From Ruminococcus sp. (lineage in GTDB: Bacteria > Bacillota > Clostridia > Oscillospirales > Ruminococcaceae), in assembly GCA_023665505.1 (NCBI GenBank), contig JAMPDU010000005.1, positions 1 through 46,479 of the forward strand: a DNA stretch of 46,479 nt, in the 5' to 3' direction. Under the pieces are notes generated by a model. It was not told where the DNA came from, did no database searches, and saw only the letters and a list, made by a program, of their open reading frames with translations. Both the position numbers and the translations under genes were made by a program. This document shows positions 1-8,301 of this stretch, one piece after another (the stretch's first letter is position 1; each line of letters opens with the position of its first letter).

Positions 1-461
1 GTAAGCCCGACCGTACCGACTGCGGAGAGCTTATCACCGTCGCCGCCGAAAAGGACGATACCGATACCATGCTTGCGGTGAAAACCGCGTTGGATAGGGG
101 TTTTGACGATATTTCCATTGTTGGCGGTCTGGGCGGACGGCTCGACCACACCTTTGCAAATATTCAGACTTTGGCGTACATTTTGGGGCGGGGCGGTTTC
201 GGCAGGCTTATCGGCGAAAACGACGCGGTGGAACTGCTGAACGAGGGTGAGTACACCTATGCCCGCAGAGAGGGAATGTACATCTCGCTGTTTGCCTACG
301 GCGAGGCGGCGGTGCTGACGTCGCGGGGGACGAAATACGATTTGACGGAGCATAGGCTGGACAACACGTTCCCGCTGGGGGTCAGCAACGAGATTACCCG
401 GGAAAAGTGCGTGATTTCGGTGCATAAAGGGCAGCTTTTGGTAATTTTCTCAAAAAAATAG
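1..461 (+). CDS. thiN: Thiamine pyrophosphokinase, 3' part (5' end outside window)
   Basis: Transfers pyrophosphate from ATP to thiamine, giving thiamine diphosphate in the cytosol. The open frame runs in from the left edge and no start is inside the window; the ATG at 69 is internal. Family signatures are visible: KDDTDT at the very start (metal/pyrophosphate-binding acidic motif), then GGLGGRLDHTFAN (substrate-binding motif), and the C-terminal beta-rich thiamine-binding domain with a conserved S-N-E segment near residue 128 of the visible part. spoVM follows after 58 bp, the same order as thiN-spoVM in Bacillus subtilis. Identification is firm; the missing N-terminus is the only limitation. 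Confidence 0.93.
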   Translation, partial: KPDRTDCGELITVAAEKDDTDTMLAVKTALDRGFDDISIVGGLGGRLDHTFANIQTLAYILGRGGFGRLIGENDAVELLNEGEYTYARREGMYISLFAYGEAAVLTSRGTKYDLTEHRLDNTFPLGVSNEITREKCVISVHKGQLLVIFSKK

Positions 462-519
462 CACCAAATTTTGGGACTTGAATAATATATATTACAAATC
501 AATATGGAGGTTGTTACAT

Positions 520-609
520 ATGAAAATCGTTGTTATTAAAAGCCCGAAGTTTTTGGCGAATTTTTTCAGGATTGTTTTCAGGATAAAAAAAGAACCGGAG
601 GAATTGTGA
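520..609 (+). CDS. spoVM: Stage V sporulation protein M (29 aa)
   Basis: A 29-residue amphipathic peptide. In known SpoVM proteins it recognises the convex forespore membrane and anchors SpoIVA at the start of spore-coat assembly. The start MKIVVIKSPKFL matches the family pattern (MKxxxIKxPKFL), and basic residues follow a hydrophobic stretch. A ribosome binding site ATGGAGG lies 9 bp upstream. It sits directly after thiN, as in Bacillus, which supports the call strongly, and a terminator follows at 618. It implies a spore-forming host. Its size makes it easy to miss in automated annotation. Confidence 0.88.
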   Translation: MKIVVIKSPKFLANFFRIVFRIKKEPEEL

Positions 610-617
610 GATAACAA

Positions 618-655
618 AAAGAGCAAAGCTGCAAAAGCCTTGCTCTTTAATTTTA
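618..655. terminator. Bidirectional terminator between spoVM and mcrC
   Basis: Inverted repeat AAAGAGCAA (618-626) and TTGCTCTTT (640-648) with a short loop, A-rich on the left and T-rich on the right. It can stop transcription of thiN-spoVM (+) and of mcrBC (-). Confidence 0.75.
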
Positions 656-676
656 CCGTAATAGTTTTTTAACTTT

Positions 677-1894
677 TTATACAAAAAATGTTTCGGTAAG
701 TACCGATACGCTGTTGTCAATATCGTTCAGGTCGATGAGGTACATTGTCTTGCCTATGCCGCTGAACGTAGTGTTAAGCACCTCGGTAACGGGGAAAACA
801 AGCACCGTATTCTCAACCTCGGGACCGTGATAGTCGCTGAAATTCTTGAATTTAAAGCGGACGTTTATGGTGTTCCCCGTGAGCCTGTTTTTTATGTAGA
901 AGTCGGAAATGGGTTTCATTTCCTTATCCATGCCCGTGTTGCTTATGGAATTGCTTATCTTTTCGGGGGTCATAAAATAGTAGTTTGTGCGGTCTATCTG
1001 CTTTCGCAGGCTGGAGGCTATACACGCGCTGAAAAGCTTATCCATATGGAAAAGCATTGCGTACTTAACCCTGCCGCCTGTTGTAAAGGTAGTACCCCTG
1101 TTCAGCAGGAAAAGCCTGCACCACTTCATTGCGTTAAAGTATTTGTTCATGCCCCTGTCCTCAACGCTGTTTCTGAAATCGTCGTTGGGCTTTAATGAGG
1201 ACTCAACCTCGTCAAAGGAAGTCAGCAGCATACGCAGCTTTTTCTTGTTGAGGTTGTTTGAGGACAGTTTGTCAAGAATTTCCAGCGTTTTTTTGATAAG
1301 CCTGTTTTCGGCGCGGTTTACGCTGAAAACGTCGTACTCAACATAAAAACGTTCCTTGTGGGCGAAATTTTTACGGGCGTGCTCGGAATAAAGGGTCTTT
1401 CCCTTAACGAACATTTCGTTGCCCTGATAGGGGACGTAGGTCTGTTTCAAGCCGTTTCTTACGACGTTCAGAACCTCGTCCGTAAACATTCTGACGCACA
1501 TTTCAAAAATGCTCAGCTGCTCCTTTTTGAAGTACAGCTCGTCGACATTTTTAATTGGGACTTCCCGAATAGCGTCAAGCATACGGAGCATAAGCATTTT
1601 CGAGACAATGATATTTTCGTCGAAATCACTCTTTATTTGGGGCAGTATCTCAATCTGAGTGCCGTCCTTAAGCATGATTATTCCCACGTATCTTGTGGGT
1701 CTTAACGCCTCTCTGCCGTCCTCAAGGGTAAACTTCTGCATGACGGAATATTTTTGGCTTGCGGCAAAGTCGTCAAGACGCTCAAAATTCTGCTCCGACA
1801 GGAGAATTTTTCCAAGGTCGAGGGCGTCGGGATTTTTTTCCTTAACGAAACATTCCGACTCCGTAATTATATAGCGTTTTAATTTTTTATTCAT
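677..1894 (-). CDS. mcrC: McrC-like subunit of a McrBC-type restriction system
   Basis: 405 aa. McrC proteins bind the McrB GTPase ring, stimulate its GTP hydrolysis and carry the PD-(D/E)xK nuclease. Visible family features are the N-terminal VGIIMLKDGTQIEILPQI block near residue 70, a central NRAENRLIKKTLEIL block, and LFHMDKLFSACIA before the nuclease region. In the nuclease region SDFYI supplies the first acidic residue, but the usual D-x-K strand appears as INVRFKFK, so the second acidic residue seems replaced. The nuclease may therefore be weak or inactive; this is judged by eye. It lies 10 bp downstream of mcrB in one operon. Confidence 0.82.
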   Translation of the reverse strand: MNKKLKRYIITESECFVKEKNPDALDLGKILLSEQNFERLDDFAASQKYSVMQKFTLEDGREALRPTRYVGIIMLKDGTQIEILPQIKSDFDENIIVSKMLMLRMLDAIREVPIKNVDELYFKKEQLSIFEMCVRMFTDEVLNVVRNGLKQTYVPYQGNEMFVKGKTLYSEHARKNFAHKERFYVEYDVFSVNRAENRLIKKTLEILDKLSSNNLNKKKLRMLLTSFDEVESSLKPNDDFRNSVEDRGMNKYFNAMKWCRLFLLNRGTTFTTGGRVKYAMLFHMDKLFSACIASSLRKQIDRTNYYFMTPEKISNSISNTGMDKEMKPISDFYIKNRLTGNTINVRFKFKNFSDYHGPEVENTVLVFPVTEVLNTTFSGIGKTMYLIDLNDIDNSVSVLTETFFV

Positions 1895-1904
1895 ACAAAC
1901 ACCG

Positions 1905-2912
1905 TTAAATCTTCAAATATGCGTTTATATTGGCGAAAGCCGCGTTGTTTATGGTGTACACCTCGTCATTTTCGAGGTAAAGCTCCGCGTTCGAGCCGAA
2001 AATCTGCGCGTAGTCAACTGCCGTGGTGCGGACAAACTGCTCGTTTTCAGCCTTGTTGGAATCCCCCAAAACAAGGCGTATTTTTTCGTAATCGTCGTAA
2101 AAATACTCCTGTAACAGGGGAACGATGGAGTTCTTGAAAATGTGCGCCAAAACCGCCAGCGTGGGACGCTGCTTAAGCTGCATAAAATAGGCGTGTCCGA
2201 TAGTGTGCTCGCGGTCGAGCAGAATTTCAATACGCTTGTTGATTTTGAGAATAAGCTGTTTGATGTCAACCCCGTCCACCACAACGCCGTCCAAAAGCTC
2301 GGCGTTTGGCATCATTTCAATAAAGTCGAAACGTCGGCGCAGAGCCGTGTCAAGCATTGCTATAGACCGGTCGGCGGTGTTCATCGTGCCGATTATGTAC
2401 ACGTTTTCCGGTACGCCGAAAGGCTCTTGGGAATAGGCAAGTTTTACCGTGGCTGCCTCCGGCTGCCCGATACGTTTCGTCGGCTCGATAATTGTAATCA
2501 TTTCACCGAAAATTTTCGAGACGTTACCGCGGTTTATCTCGTCTATGATAAACACGTATTTTTCGTCAGGGTTCTTAGCCGCCTCCTCGCAGAAACGCCT
2601 GAAAACGCCCTGATCCACGCGGTAGACCATTTCCTCCTTACGGGAACGCTCGCCCCGCTCGTTCATAACCTGAATGAACACAGGCTTGATACCCTCAACA
2701 AATTCCTCGTAGCCGAAGGACTGGTGGAAAGTGGTAAACTCAATCTGACCGTAAAGAGTTTTCAAAGCGTGGTATTTTTCAAGAAGGTCGTCGTAATTGT
2801 CTTTCATAACCTCGCGGACGGGACGTCCGTAAATGATAGAAATTGCGTAAGCGACCGTATTATAAGTCTTACCCGTTCCGGGAGGACCGTACAGAATTAA
2901 ATTTGCGCCCAT
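1905..2912 (-). CDS. mcrB: McrB-like AAA+ GTPase without a DNA-recognition domain
   Basis: 335 aa. McrB is the hexameric AAA+ motor that translocates DNA and activates McrC. Walker A GPPGTGKT lies at residues 9-16, Walker B/McrB signature FIIDEINRGN is in the middle, and the sensor block GTMNTADRSIAMLDTALRRRF follows. The protein begins almost at Walker A, so the N-terminal modified-base-binding domain of classical McrB is absent. A good ribosome binding site (GAGGTGAG) and a promoter upstream argue that the start is genuine. Target recognition must come from elsewhere or be lost. Operon with mcrC. Confidence 0.85.
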   Translation of the reverse strand: MGANLILYGPPGTGKTYNTVAYAISIIYGRPVREVMKDNYDDLLEKYHALKTLYGQIEFTTFHQSFGYEEFVEGIKPVFIQVMNERGERSRKEEMVYRVDQGVFRRFCEEAAKNPDEKYVFIIDEINRGNVSKIFGEMITIIEPTKRIGQPEAATVKLAYSQEPFGVPENVYIIGTMNTADRSIAMLDTALRRRFDFIEMMPNAELLDGVVVDGVDIKQLILKINKRIEILLDREHTIGHAYFMQLKQRPTLAVLAHIFKNSIVPLLQEYFYDDYEKIRLVLGDSNKAENEQFVRTTAVDYAQIFGSNAELYLENDEVYTINNAAFANINAYLKI

Positions 2913-2951
2913 TGATTAGCTCACCTCATAATAAAATATATCCATTATTAT

Positions 2952-2980
2952 ATTTTAATATATTTTAAACTTTTTTTCAA
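2952..2980 (-). promoter_or_regulatory. Candidate promoter of mcrBC
   Basis: On the minus strand TTGAAA (2975-2980), 17 bp, TAAAAT (2952-2957), in a very AT-rich gap between ispE and mcrB. It lies about 40 bp upstream of the mcrB start. Confidence 0.5.
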
Positions 2981-3058
2981 TAGTTATCGAACAGTTTCAA
3001 ATTTATTCTACAATTCCTATAATTTTTTGTATGATTTGCTGTTGATTTGCACAAAAAT

Positions 3059-3922
3059 TTACCTGTCGAAAATCTTTGCCCCATAGGAGAGCGGTATGCA
3101 TTTTTCCGCGAAATAGCCGTCAAGGCGTAAGGCTTTACAGACGTTTTCGGCGGACTTTCCCTCCCGGAATATTCCGAAAACCGCCGAGCCGCTGCCGCTC
3201 ATAGCGGAATATTCCGCGCCGAAGTCCGTCAGAATTTGTTTTATTTTGGAAACGTCCCCGTTATCGGCGACTTCCTCAAAAATATTCCCGCCTAACTTTT
3301 TCAGAGAGCCGACAGTACCGTCATAAAGGGAAATATCTGCTGCTTTGCGGGAAGCGAGACCGTCAATTTTTTGATAGGCTTTTTTTGTGGAAATCCCCGC
3401 CGTTCCCTTAGCTACAACAATAAAGCAGCTTTCAAGGGGCGGGACATAGGAAATCTCCTCGCCGATACCGCGGCATAGCTTTGTTCCGCCTGTAAGGCAG
3501 AAAGGCACGTCCGCGCCGAGCTTTACACCGATTTCGCAAAGCTCCTCGCTTGCGCAGACAAAGCCGTGGATTTTATTCAAAGCGATAAGAACAGCCGCGC
3601 CGTCCGCACTGCCGCCGCCCAAGCCCGCCTGTAAAGGAATTTGCTTGTCAATCAAAATGTGAAGTCCGGTGCAGGAAATTTTTGTATGACCGTAAAACGC
3701 CGTTACTGCCTTAAACGCAATGTTGTCAGAAACACTGTTAAGTTGTACGCCTTTACAGTCAACGGTGATTTCACCGCTGTTGTTTGTCTGCACAAAAACC
3801 GTATCGGACAGGGAAATACTCTGCATTACCGTAACAAGTTCGTGATACCCGTCGGGACGTTTGCCCGTAACGTCAAGCATAAGGTTTATTTTGGCGGGGG
3901 CGGTTATTGTGATACTGTTCAT
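3059..3922 (-). CDS. ispE: 4-diphosphocytidyl-2-C-methyl-D-erythritol kinase
   Basis: 287 aa, normal family length. ATP-dependent kinase of the methylerythritol phosphate route to isoprenoid precursors; cytosolic. GHMP-kinase features: N-terminal APAKINLMLDV with KRPDGYHEL, then the glycine-rich ATP loop PLQAGLGGGSADGAA near residues 90-105, and a C-terminal MSGSGSAVFG block. Start ATG with GAGG upstream. It is 15 bp downstream of the DUF6348-like gene and probably ends the operon lrp-aminotransferase-DUF6348-ispE. Confidence 0.95.
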   Translation of the reverse strand: MNSITITAPAKINLMLDVTGKRPDGYHELVTVMQSISLSDTVFVQTNNSGEITVDCKGVQLNSVSDNIAFKAVTAFYGHTKISCTGLHILIDKQIPLQAGLGGGSADGAAVLIALNKIHGFVCASEELCEIGVKLGADVPFCLTGGTKLCRGIGEEISYVPPLESCFIVVAKGTAGISTKKAYQKIDGLASRKAADISLYDGTVGSLKKLGGNIFEEVADNGDVSKIKQILTDFGAEYSAMSGSGSAVFGIFREGKSAENVCKALRLDGYFAEKCIPLSYGAKIFDR

Positions 3923-3937
3923 AAAACGACCTCAATG

Positions 3938-5056
3938 TTATCTTATTTCAAAATAATCGGGTACATTGTAATATACACCTTCAAACTTGATATTTTCAAT
4001 TTTTGAACCCTGCATTATTAATTTGTGAACAATATTAAGCTTTGAACTGAACCCAATTATTTTTAAATTTTCATCACCGTTCGGGCGGGCTTTATGTATG
4101 TATTCCCTGACAGCGCTTTCAATATATCCGTAATCTCTTATAGCCGAACGTTTTACCGGCGTTTTAACACCGCCGCGGCAGATGTACACATAGTCAGGTT
4201 CTTCAATATCAAGTACTGCCTGTGCATAGATTTCAGGCGTAAACATGGCAAGCTCGTATGCAAGTGTCATATCTTTACACATAAAATAAATCTTTTCCAT
4301 TGCAGCGTCAATATTTTTTGATGACTTTATAATATCAACGGCGCGTATGGCATATTGCTTGACTTGTCCCGAGGGAAATTTGCTTTCGGCGGGTTTTTCT
4401 CTGATAAGCAATACGAACTCTTTTTGAGAATTGTATATCTCGCCGCTGAAAGTTTTTTCGGCATATTCTGTAAGCTTGCCGCTTATGTCAGAATAGACTG
4501 TATTATTTATCCTTACCTCGGCGGTTATGTTTTCTTTGGAGCGGGCAGCAAATAATTTTATCCAGTATGCGTTTTTAGTACCCAAATATTTGGGAATAAA
4601 TTCCTTTATCACACCCCACAAATCAGTCGCAGCAGGAACACTTCCTGACCGCAGAACAGGTATGCCGCAAGCTCCGCGGAAAGCTGTCTCTTTTCCCGGC
4701 AAACTGCTTGTTAATGAAAATTTGTCTGAATGACCTGTACATTTGAGAGATGCGATGATTGAAACTGCTACCCCGCAGTAAAAGCTTTCCGCGGCATTTA
4801 TCAGAGCGCTTGAAATGTCCTCTCCAACGCCTGCGCAGACTTCAATCAGCGTCTCGTCAAAAAGCGGATGTTCTATAAGATACACTGTCTCTGCGGTTAC
4901 GGCGTTGGGACGGTGCTGTTGTATATCGGGAACCTTTACTTTTATGGAAAGCTGTTCATTTTCAAGTATCAATTCATTCCCGTTCAATACGCTGTCCTGA
5001 AAACGCTTTTTTAAAATTTTAAGGACAAATTTCTCATTTTTGTTAAAATTATTCAT
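3938..5056 (-). CDS. Uncharacterised protein, resembles DUF6348
   Basis: 372 aa, no signal peptide or membrane segment. The segment ETLIEVCAGVGEDISSALINA near residue 90, followed by an aromatic/hydrophobic stretch and FRGACGIPVLR, matches my memory of the DUF6348 family pattern (I-E-s-f-A-G-x-G-d-x-x-x-A-i). That family has no established activity and is sometimes found near toxin/immunity genes. The start has AGGAGG 11 bp upstream. It overlaps the aminotransferase stop by 4 bp, implying translational coupling, and ispE follows closely. Function here unknown. Confidence 0.55.
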   Translation of the reverse strand: MNNFNKNEKFVLKILKKRFQDSVLNGNELILENEQLSIKVKVPDIQQHRPNAVTAETVYLIEHPLFDETLIEVCAGVGEDISSALINAAESFYCGVAVSIIASLKCTGHSDKFSLTSSLPGKETAFRGACGIPVLRSGSVPAATDLWGVIKEFIPKYLGTKNAYWIKLFAARSKENITAEVRINNTVYSDISGKLTEYAEKTFSGEIYNSQKEFVLLIREKPAESKFPSGQVKQYAIRAVDIIKSSKNIDAAMEKIYFMCKDMTLAYELAMFTPEIYAQAVLDIEEPDYVYICRGGVKTPVKRSAIRDYGYIESAVREYIHKARPNGDENLKIIGFSSKLNIVHKLIMQGSKIENIKFEGVYYNVPDYFEIR

Positions 5057-6237
5057 GGTTTTCCGTTTCCTCCTATTTCGTTTATGAATTCTGCCATTCT
5101 TTCCACCGCCTCCATAAGATGTTTAAGGGAGTATGCGTATGAAATACGTATATGCCCCTCGCCGCTTGCGCCGAAAGCGTCTCCCGGGACGACCGCTACG
5201 TTGTGCCTGTACAAAAGCTCCTCGCAGAATTTCTGACTGGTAAGCCCCGTGGACTTTATGGAGGGGAACACGTAAAACGCGCCTTTCGGCTCAAAGCAGG
5301 TCAGACCTATCTCGTTGAGGGCGTTCACAAGCCAGCGGCGGCGTATGTTGTACTCGTTCACCATTTTTTCCACCTCGCCGTCGCAGGAGGTCATTGCCGT
5401 CACCGCCGCGTACTGGGACACCGTGGGCGCGCACATTATGGCGTACTGGTGAATTTTCAGCATCTGCTTGATTACGGGCGCGGGTCCTGCCACATAGCCC
5501 AGCCGCCAGCCCGTCATTGCAAAGGCTTTTGAAAAGCCGTTCACAAGCAGGGTGCGCTCTTTCATACCCTCAAGCTTGGTTATGGAGAAATGCTTTCCCT
5601 CGTAAGTAAGCTCGGAGTAAATCTCGTCCGACAGCACCATTATATCCGTGTCCCGCAGGACTTCCGCGATAGGTTCAAGGTCTGCCTTAGTCATAACCGC
5701 CCCCGTGGGGTTGTTGGGGAAGGGGAGTATCAGCAGTTTTGTCCTGTCGGTAATTTTGCTTTTCAAAGCCTCGGCTGTAAGTTTGAAACCCGTGTCCGCA
5801 GTGGTTTCAATTGGTACGGCAACCCCGCCTGTAAGTTCCACGATAGGGGCGTAGCAGACAAAGCAAGGCTCGACTATAAGAACCTCGTCTCCCGGGTCGA
5901 TAAGGGCGCGTATTCCCAAATCGATACCCTCCGAGCCGCCCACCGTAACGATAAGCTGGCTTTCGGGTTCGTACTCAACGCCGATTTTTCTTTTGATGTA
6001 GCCGCATATTGTTTTCCGCAGTTCCATAAGTCCAGAGTTGGCGGTGTAAACGGTTCTGCCCTTTTCGAGGGTGGAAATAGCCGTCTGCCGCACCGCCCAA
6101 GGGGTGTGGAAGTCGGGTTCGCCCACGCCTAAGGATATGACGTTCTCCATAGTGGCGGCAATGTCGAAAAACTTCCTTATGCCCGAGGGTTTAAGGCTTT
6201 GACACTTTTTGGAAATAAGATTTTCATAGTCCGTCAT
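5053..6237 (-). CDS. PLP-dependent aminotransferase, class I/II
   Basis: 394 aa, full length for a fold-type I aminotransferase. NNPTG at residues 175-179, SDEIY (D204 contacts the pyridine nitrogen) and SKAFAMTGWRLGY with the Schiff-base lysine K237 are present. Closest in look to aspartate/aromatic aminotransferases of the PatA/AspC group; the amino donor cannot be fixed from sequence. The start overlaps the stop of the Lrp-type regulator by 4 bp, a common pairing in Clostridia that suggests control by an amino acid ligand. Confidence 0.9.
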   Translation of the reverse strand: MTDYENLISKKCQSLKPSGIRKFFDIAATMENVISLGVGEPDFHTPWAVRQTAISTLEKGRTVYTANSGLMELRKTICGYIKRKIGVEYEPESQLIVTVGGSEGIDLGIRALIDPGDEVLIVEPCFVCYAPIVELTGGVAVPIETTADTGFKLTAEALKSKITDRTKLLILPFPNNPTGAVMTKADLEPIAEVLRDTDIMVLSDEIYSELTYEGKHFSITKLEGMKERTLLVNGFSKAFAMTGWRLGYVAGPAPVIKQMLKIHQYAIMCAPTVSQYAAVTAMTSCDGEVEKMVNEYNIRRRWLVNALNEIGLTCFEPKGAFYVFPSIKSTGLTSQKFCEELLYRHNVAVVPGDAFGASGEGHIRISYAYSLKHLMEAVERMAEFINEIGGNGKP

Positions 6238-6713
6238 GGAGAAACATAACCCCTTTCGTCGGCGGTTTCCTCGTCAAAGAAAATGCCTTTTTCCTTGTAG
6301 CGTTTGAGAATGAAGTGTGTGGCGGTGGAAATTACCCCGTCAATTGTGGAGAGCCTTTGCGCCACGAAAAGAGCTATCTCCTTGTAGTTTGTGCCGCTGA
6401 TAGTTACGGCAAGGTCAAACGCCCCCGACATAAGGGTAAGGCTTTCCACCTCGTCGTACATCATAATGGTTTTGGCAATATCGTCGAAACCGCAGTCGGC
6501 TTTGGGCGTGACCTTTACCTCGATAAAGGCGGTAACGCTGTTCTTGTCCGCCGCCTCGTCGTTAATTATGGCGGAATAGCCCTTGATAACGCCGCCGTGC
6601 TCATATTCCTTGATTTTTGCCTCGACCTCGCTTTCCGTAGCTCCCGTCATAGCGGCAAGCTCTTTGCAGGAAAGTCTGGCGTTTTGTTTGAGAAGATTGA
6701 TAAGCGTGTCCAT
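6234..6713 (-). CDS. Lrp/AsnC-family transcriptional regulator
   Basis: 159 aa. N-terminal winged helix (LINLLKQNARLSCKELAAMTG) and C-terminal RAM/AsnC ligand domain (SAIINDE..., TAFIEVKV..., ESLTLMSGAFDLAVTISG). These proteins form octamers and respond to amino acids. The start at 6713 is chosen because GGAGG lies 8 bp before it; the upstream in-frame ATG at 6728 overlaps that site and is unlikely. It is translationally coupled to the aminotransferase and probably controls that operon. Confidence 0.88.
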   Translation of the reverse strand: MDTLINLLKQNARLSCKELAAMTGATESEVEAKIKEYEHGGVIKGYSAIINDEAADKNSVTAFIEVKVTPKADCGFDDIAKTIMMYDEVESLTLMSGAFDLAVTISGTNYKEIALFVAQRLSTIDGVISTATHFILKRYKEKGIFFDEETADERGYVSP

Positions 6714-6754
6714 ACGTTTTTCCTCCATATCATTAAAAATATAAATTTATAAAA

Positions 6755-7021
6755 TTATTTTGCACATTTGCTTTTTATACGGCAGAAAACTTGCAGGGCT
6801 AAAGCGGCAATCGGAATAAATATAAATGCGCCGCAATAAAAGGATAGATATACGCAAGCCGCCCGGAAATAAGCTTCAGCCCCATAATAGCTTTCAATGT
6901 CGAATAATTGAAACCGCGCACTGTTTTCATACACCGAAATAACAGCGCAGACAACGGAAACGATTGCTCCGAAAACAAACAGCAAATATAAAATACGGTA
7001 TATTATTTTGATTATTTTCAT
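6755..7021 (-). CDS. Small membrane protein, two TM segments
   Basis: 88 aa. Hydrophobic stretches at about residues 8-30 (YRILYLLFVFGAIVSVVCAV) and 54-78, with a basic C-terminus (CRIKSKCAK). A strong AGGAGG lies upstream of the ATG. No family recognised. It sits between the histidinol-phosphatase and the Lrp gene on the same strand. Confidence 0.65.
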   Translation of the reverse strand: MKIIKIIYRILYLLFVFGAIVSVVCAVISVYENSARFQLFDIESYYGAEAYFRAACVYLSFYCGAFIFIPIAALALQVFCRIKSKCAK

Positions 7022-7072
7022 TTGACGTATACCTCCTGTTTTTATAATTATACACCAAAATTTCCCGTTTGT

Positions 7073-7918
7073 CTATATTTTTATAAAATTCGGCTTTCTT
7101 TCCTTAAAATAACACAAATACTCAAAACCCGCCGCTTTGGCAATTTCCGCGCCCTCGGCAATGCCCTTGCCCAAGTCCTCGGCTGTATGGGCGTCCGAAC
7201 CGAGGGAAAGCACCTCGCCGCCCATTTCCTTAAAAATTTTTACCCAATAAAGGCTGGGGAAAACGTCCCCGTACTTCTGCCGCAAGCCGCTTGTGTTTAT
7301 CTCAATGCCCTTGCCGTTTTGTATCAGCAGTTTAAAGCTGTCCCGTATTATTTCCTCGTAGGGGGACATATCCACCTTTACGCCGCCCTCGCCCTCCATA
7401 TAGCGCAAAATATATGTAAGATGTCCCAGAACGTCGAATTTGCCCCATTTGCAAAGCTTGTTGATTTCAAGAAAGTATCTTTCCGCAAGGTCTGCTATAT
7501 CTTTGGGGGACATTTTCCCGTAATCCATAAAGGCGAAATCCTCGGTTTTGGGGAGCTGGTGCATTGAGCCGATAACAAAGTCCACGCGGCTGTCGGACAC
7601 GATTTTCTCGGCAATACCGTAATCGTGGGTAGCCTGTCCCATTTCAACGCCGCAGATGAGGTTGAGCTTGCCGCCGTATTTTTCTTTAAGCTCCGTCACG
7701 GCGGAAACGGAGTTTTCAAAGTCCCTGCCGAAATCATAGTAGCGGTAGGTGTCCTCGTCGGGGTAATGCTCGGCGGAATACCAGCGGTTGCATTCGCAGT
7801 GGTCGGTAACGGCGTATGCCGCAAGTCCGAGACTAACGGCTTTTTCAATCATTTCCGTAATATCCGCCTCCGAGTCCACGGAAAACTGCGTATGTGTGTG
7901 ACAGTCGATAAGGTTCAT
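7073..7918 (-). CDS. hisK: PHP-family histidinol-phosphatase
   Basis: 281 aa, usual length for HisK/HisJ. It removes phosphate from L-histidinol phosphate in histidine synthesis. Metal-binding PHP motifs: DCHTHTQFSVDS at residues 5-16, TDHCE near residue 40, GSMHQL in the middle, and a C-terminal GSDAHTAEDLG. Start ATG with AAGGAAG upstream and an extended -10 promoter at 7958. No other his genes are in the window, so it appears unlinked. The PHP family also contains other phosphoesterases, but the motif set fits HisK best. Confidence 0.88.
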   Translation of the reverse strand: MNLIDCHTHTQFSVDSEADITEMIEKAVSLGLAAYAVTDHCECNRWYSAEHYPDEDTYRYYDFGRDFENSVSAVTELKEKYGGKLNLICGVEMGQATHDYGIAEKIVSDSRVDFVIGSMHQLPKTEDFAFMDYGKMSPKDIADLAERYFLEINKLCKWGKFDVLGHLTYILRYMEGEGGVKVDMSPYEEIIRDSFKLLIQNGKGIEINTSGLRQKYGDVFPSLYWVKIFKEMGGEVLSLGSDAHTAEDLGKGIAEGAEIAKAAGFEYLCYFKERKPNFIKI

Positions 7919-7957
7919 TTTGGGGAACTTCCTTTCATTTCGGTAATATACAGTTTA

Positions 7958-7966
7958 ATTATACCA
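7958..7966 (-). promoter_or_regulatory. Extended -10 promoter of the histidinol-phosphatase gene
   Basis: Minus strand TGGTATAAT (extended -10), about 40 bp upstream of the start codon. No good -35 box. Confidence 0.5.
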
Positions 7967-8113
7967 CATTTTCCGTCCGGGAAAAATATTTTTTCGCAAT
8001 TGCGGAAAAATTTCGTCAATTGCACTAAAACGGCAATTTCACATAAGATGTAAATAAGAATTTTATCCAAAAATTTTTTTAAATGCCTTTGGAAAATTTG
8101 TTAAAAATCCGCA

Positions 8114-8143
8114 TTGACAACAGGCGCAAGTTTGTGCTAAAAT
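8114..8143 (+). promoter_or_regulatory. Promoter of the DUF2798 gene
   Basis: TTGACA (8114-8119), 18 bp, TAAAAT (8138-8143). This leaves a 5' leader of about 150 nt before the start at 8302. Confidence 0.6.
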
Positions 8144-8149
8144 AATTAC

Positions 8150-8301
8150 TGTTGATTTTAAATCGGCAAAATTTAATACTGCACTAACGACACACGTTGC
8201 GCCCCTTTTTTATCGGCGCGTAAATCTGATTACGGTACACCTTATGATTTACGTGCTAAGCGGCGGCGTGTTTTTTTGTGCGCTTGAAAGGAATTGTTTT
8301 T
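8150..8301 (+). promoter_or_regulatory. Structured 5' leader of the DUF2798 gene
   Basis: The leader can form AACG/CGTT, then GCGCC (about 8200) with GGCGC (about 8215), or an 11-bp stem GCGCGTAAATC with GATTTACGTGC. The second and third stems share the GGCGCG strand, so they exclude each other. A T7 run follows before the ribosome binding site AAAGGAA. I do not recognise it as a known riboswitch. Confidence 0.35.

Noticed and set aside
2142..2900. 252-codon plus-strand frame opposite mcrB
   Set aside because: Antisense shadow of a well-identified AAA+ gene; no ribosome binding site or motif.
5590..6132. 180-codon plus-strand frame opposite the aminotransferase
   Set aside because: Shadow of a gene whose catalytic motifs are all on the minus strand.
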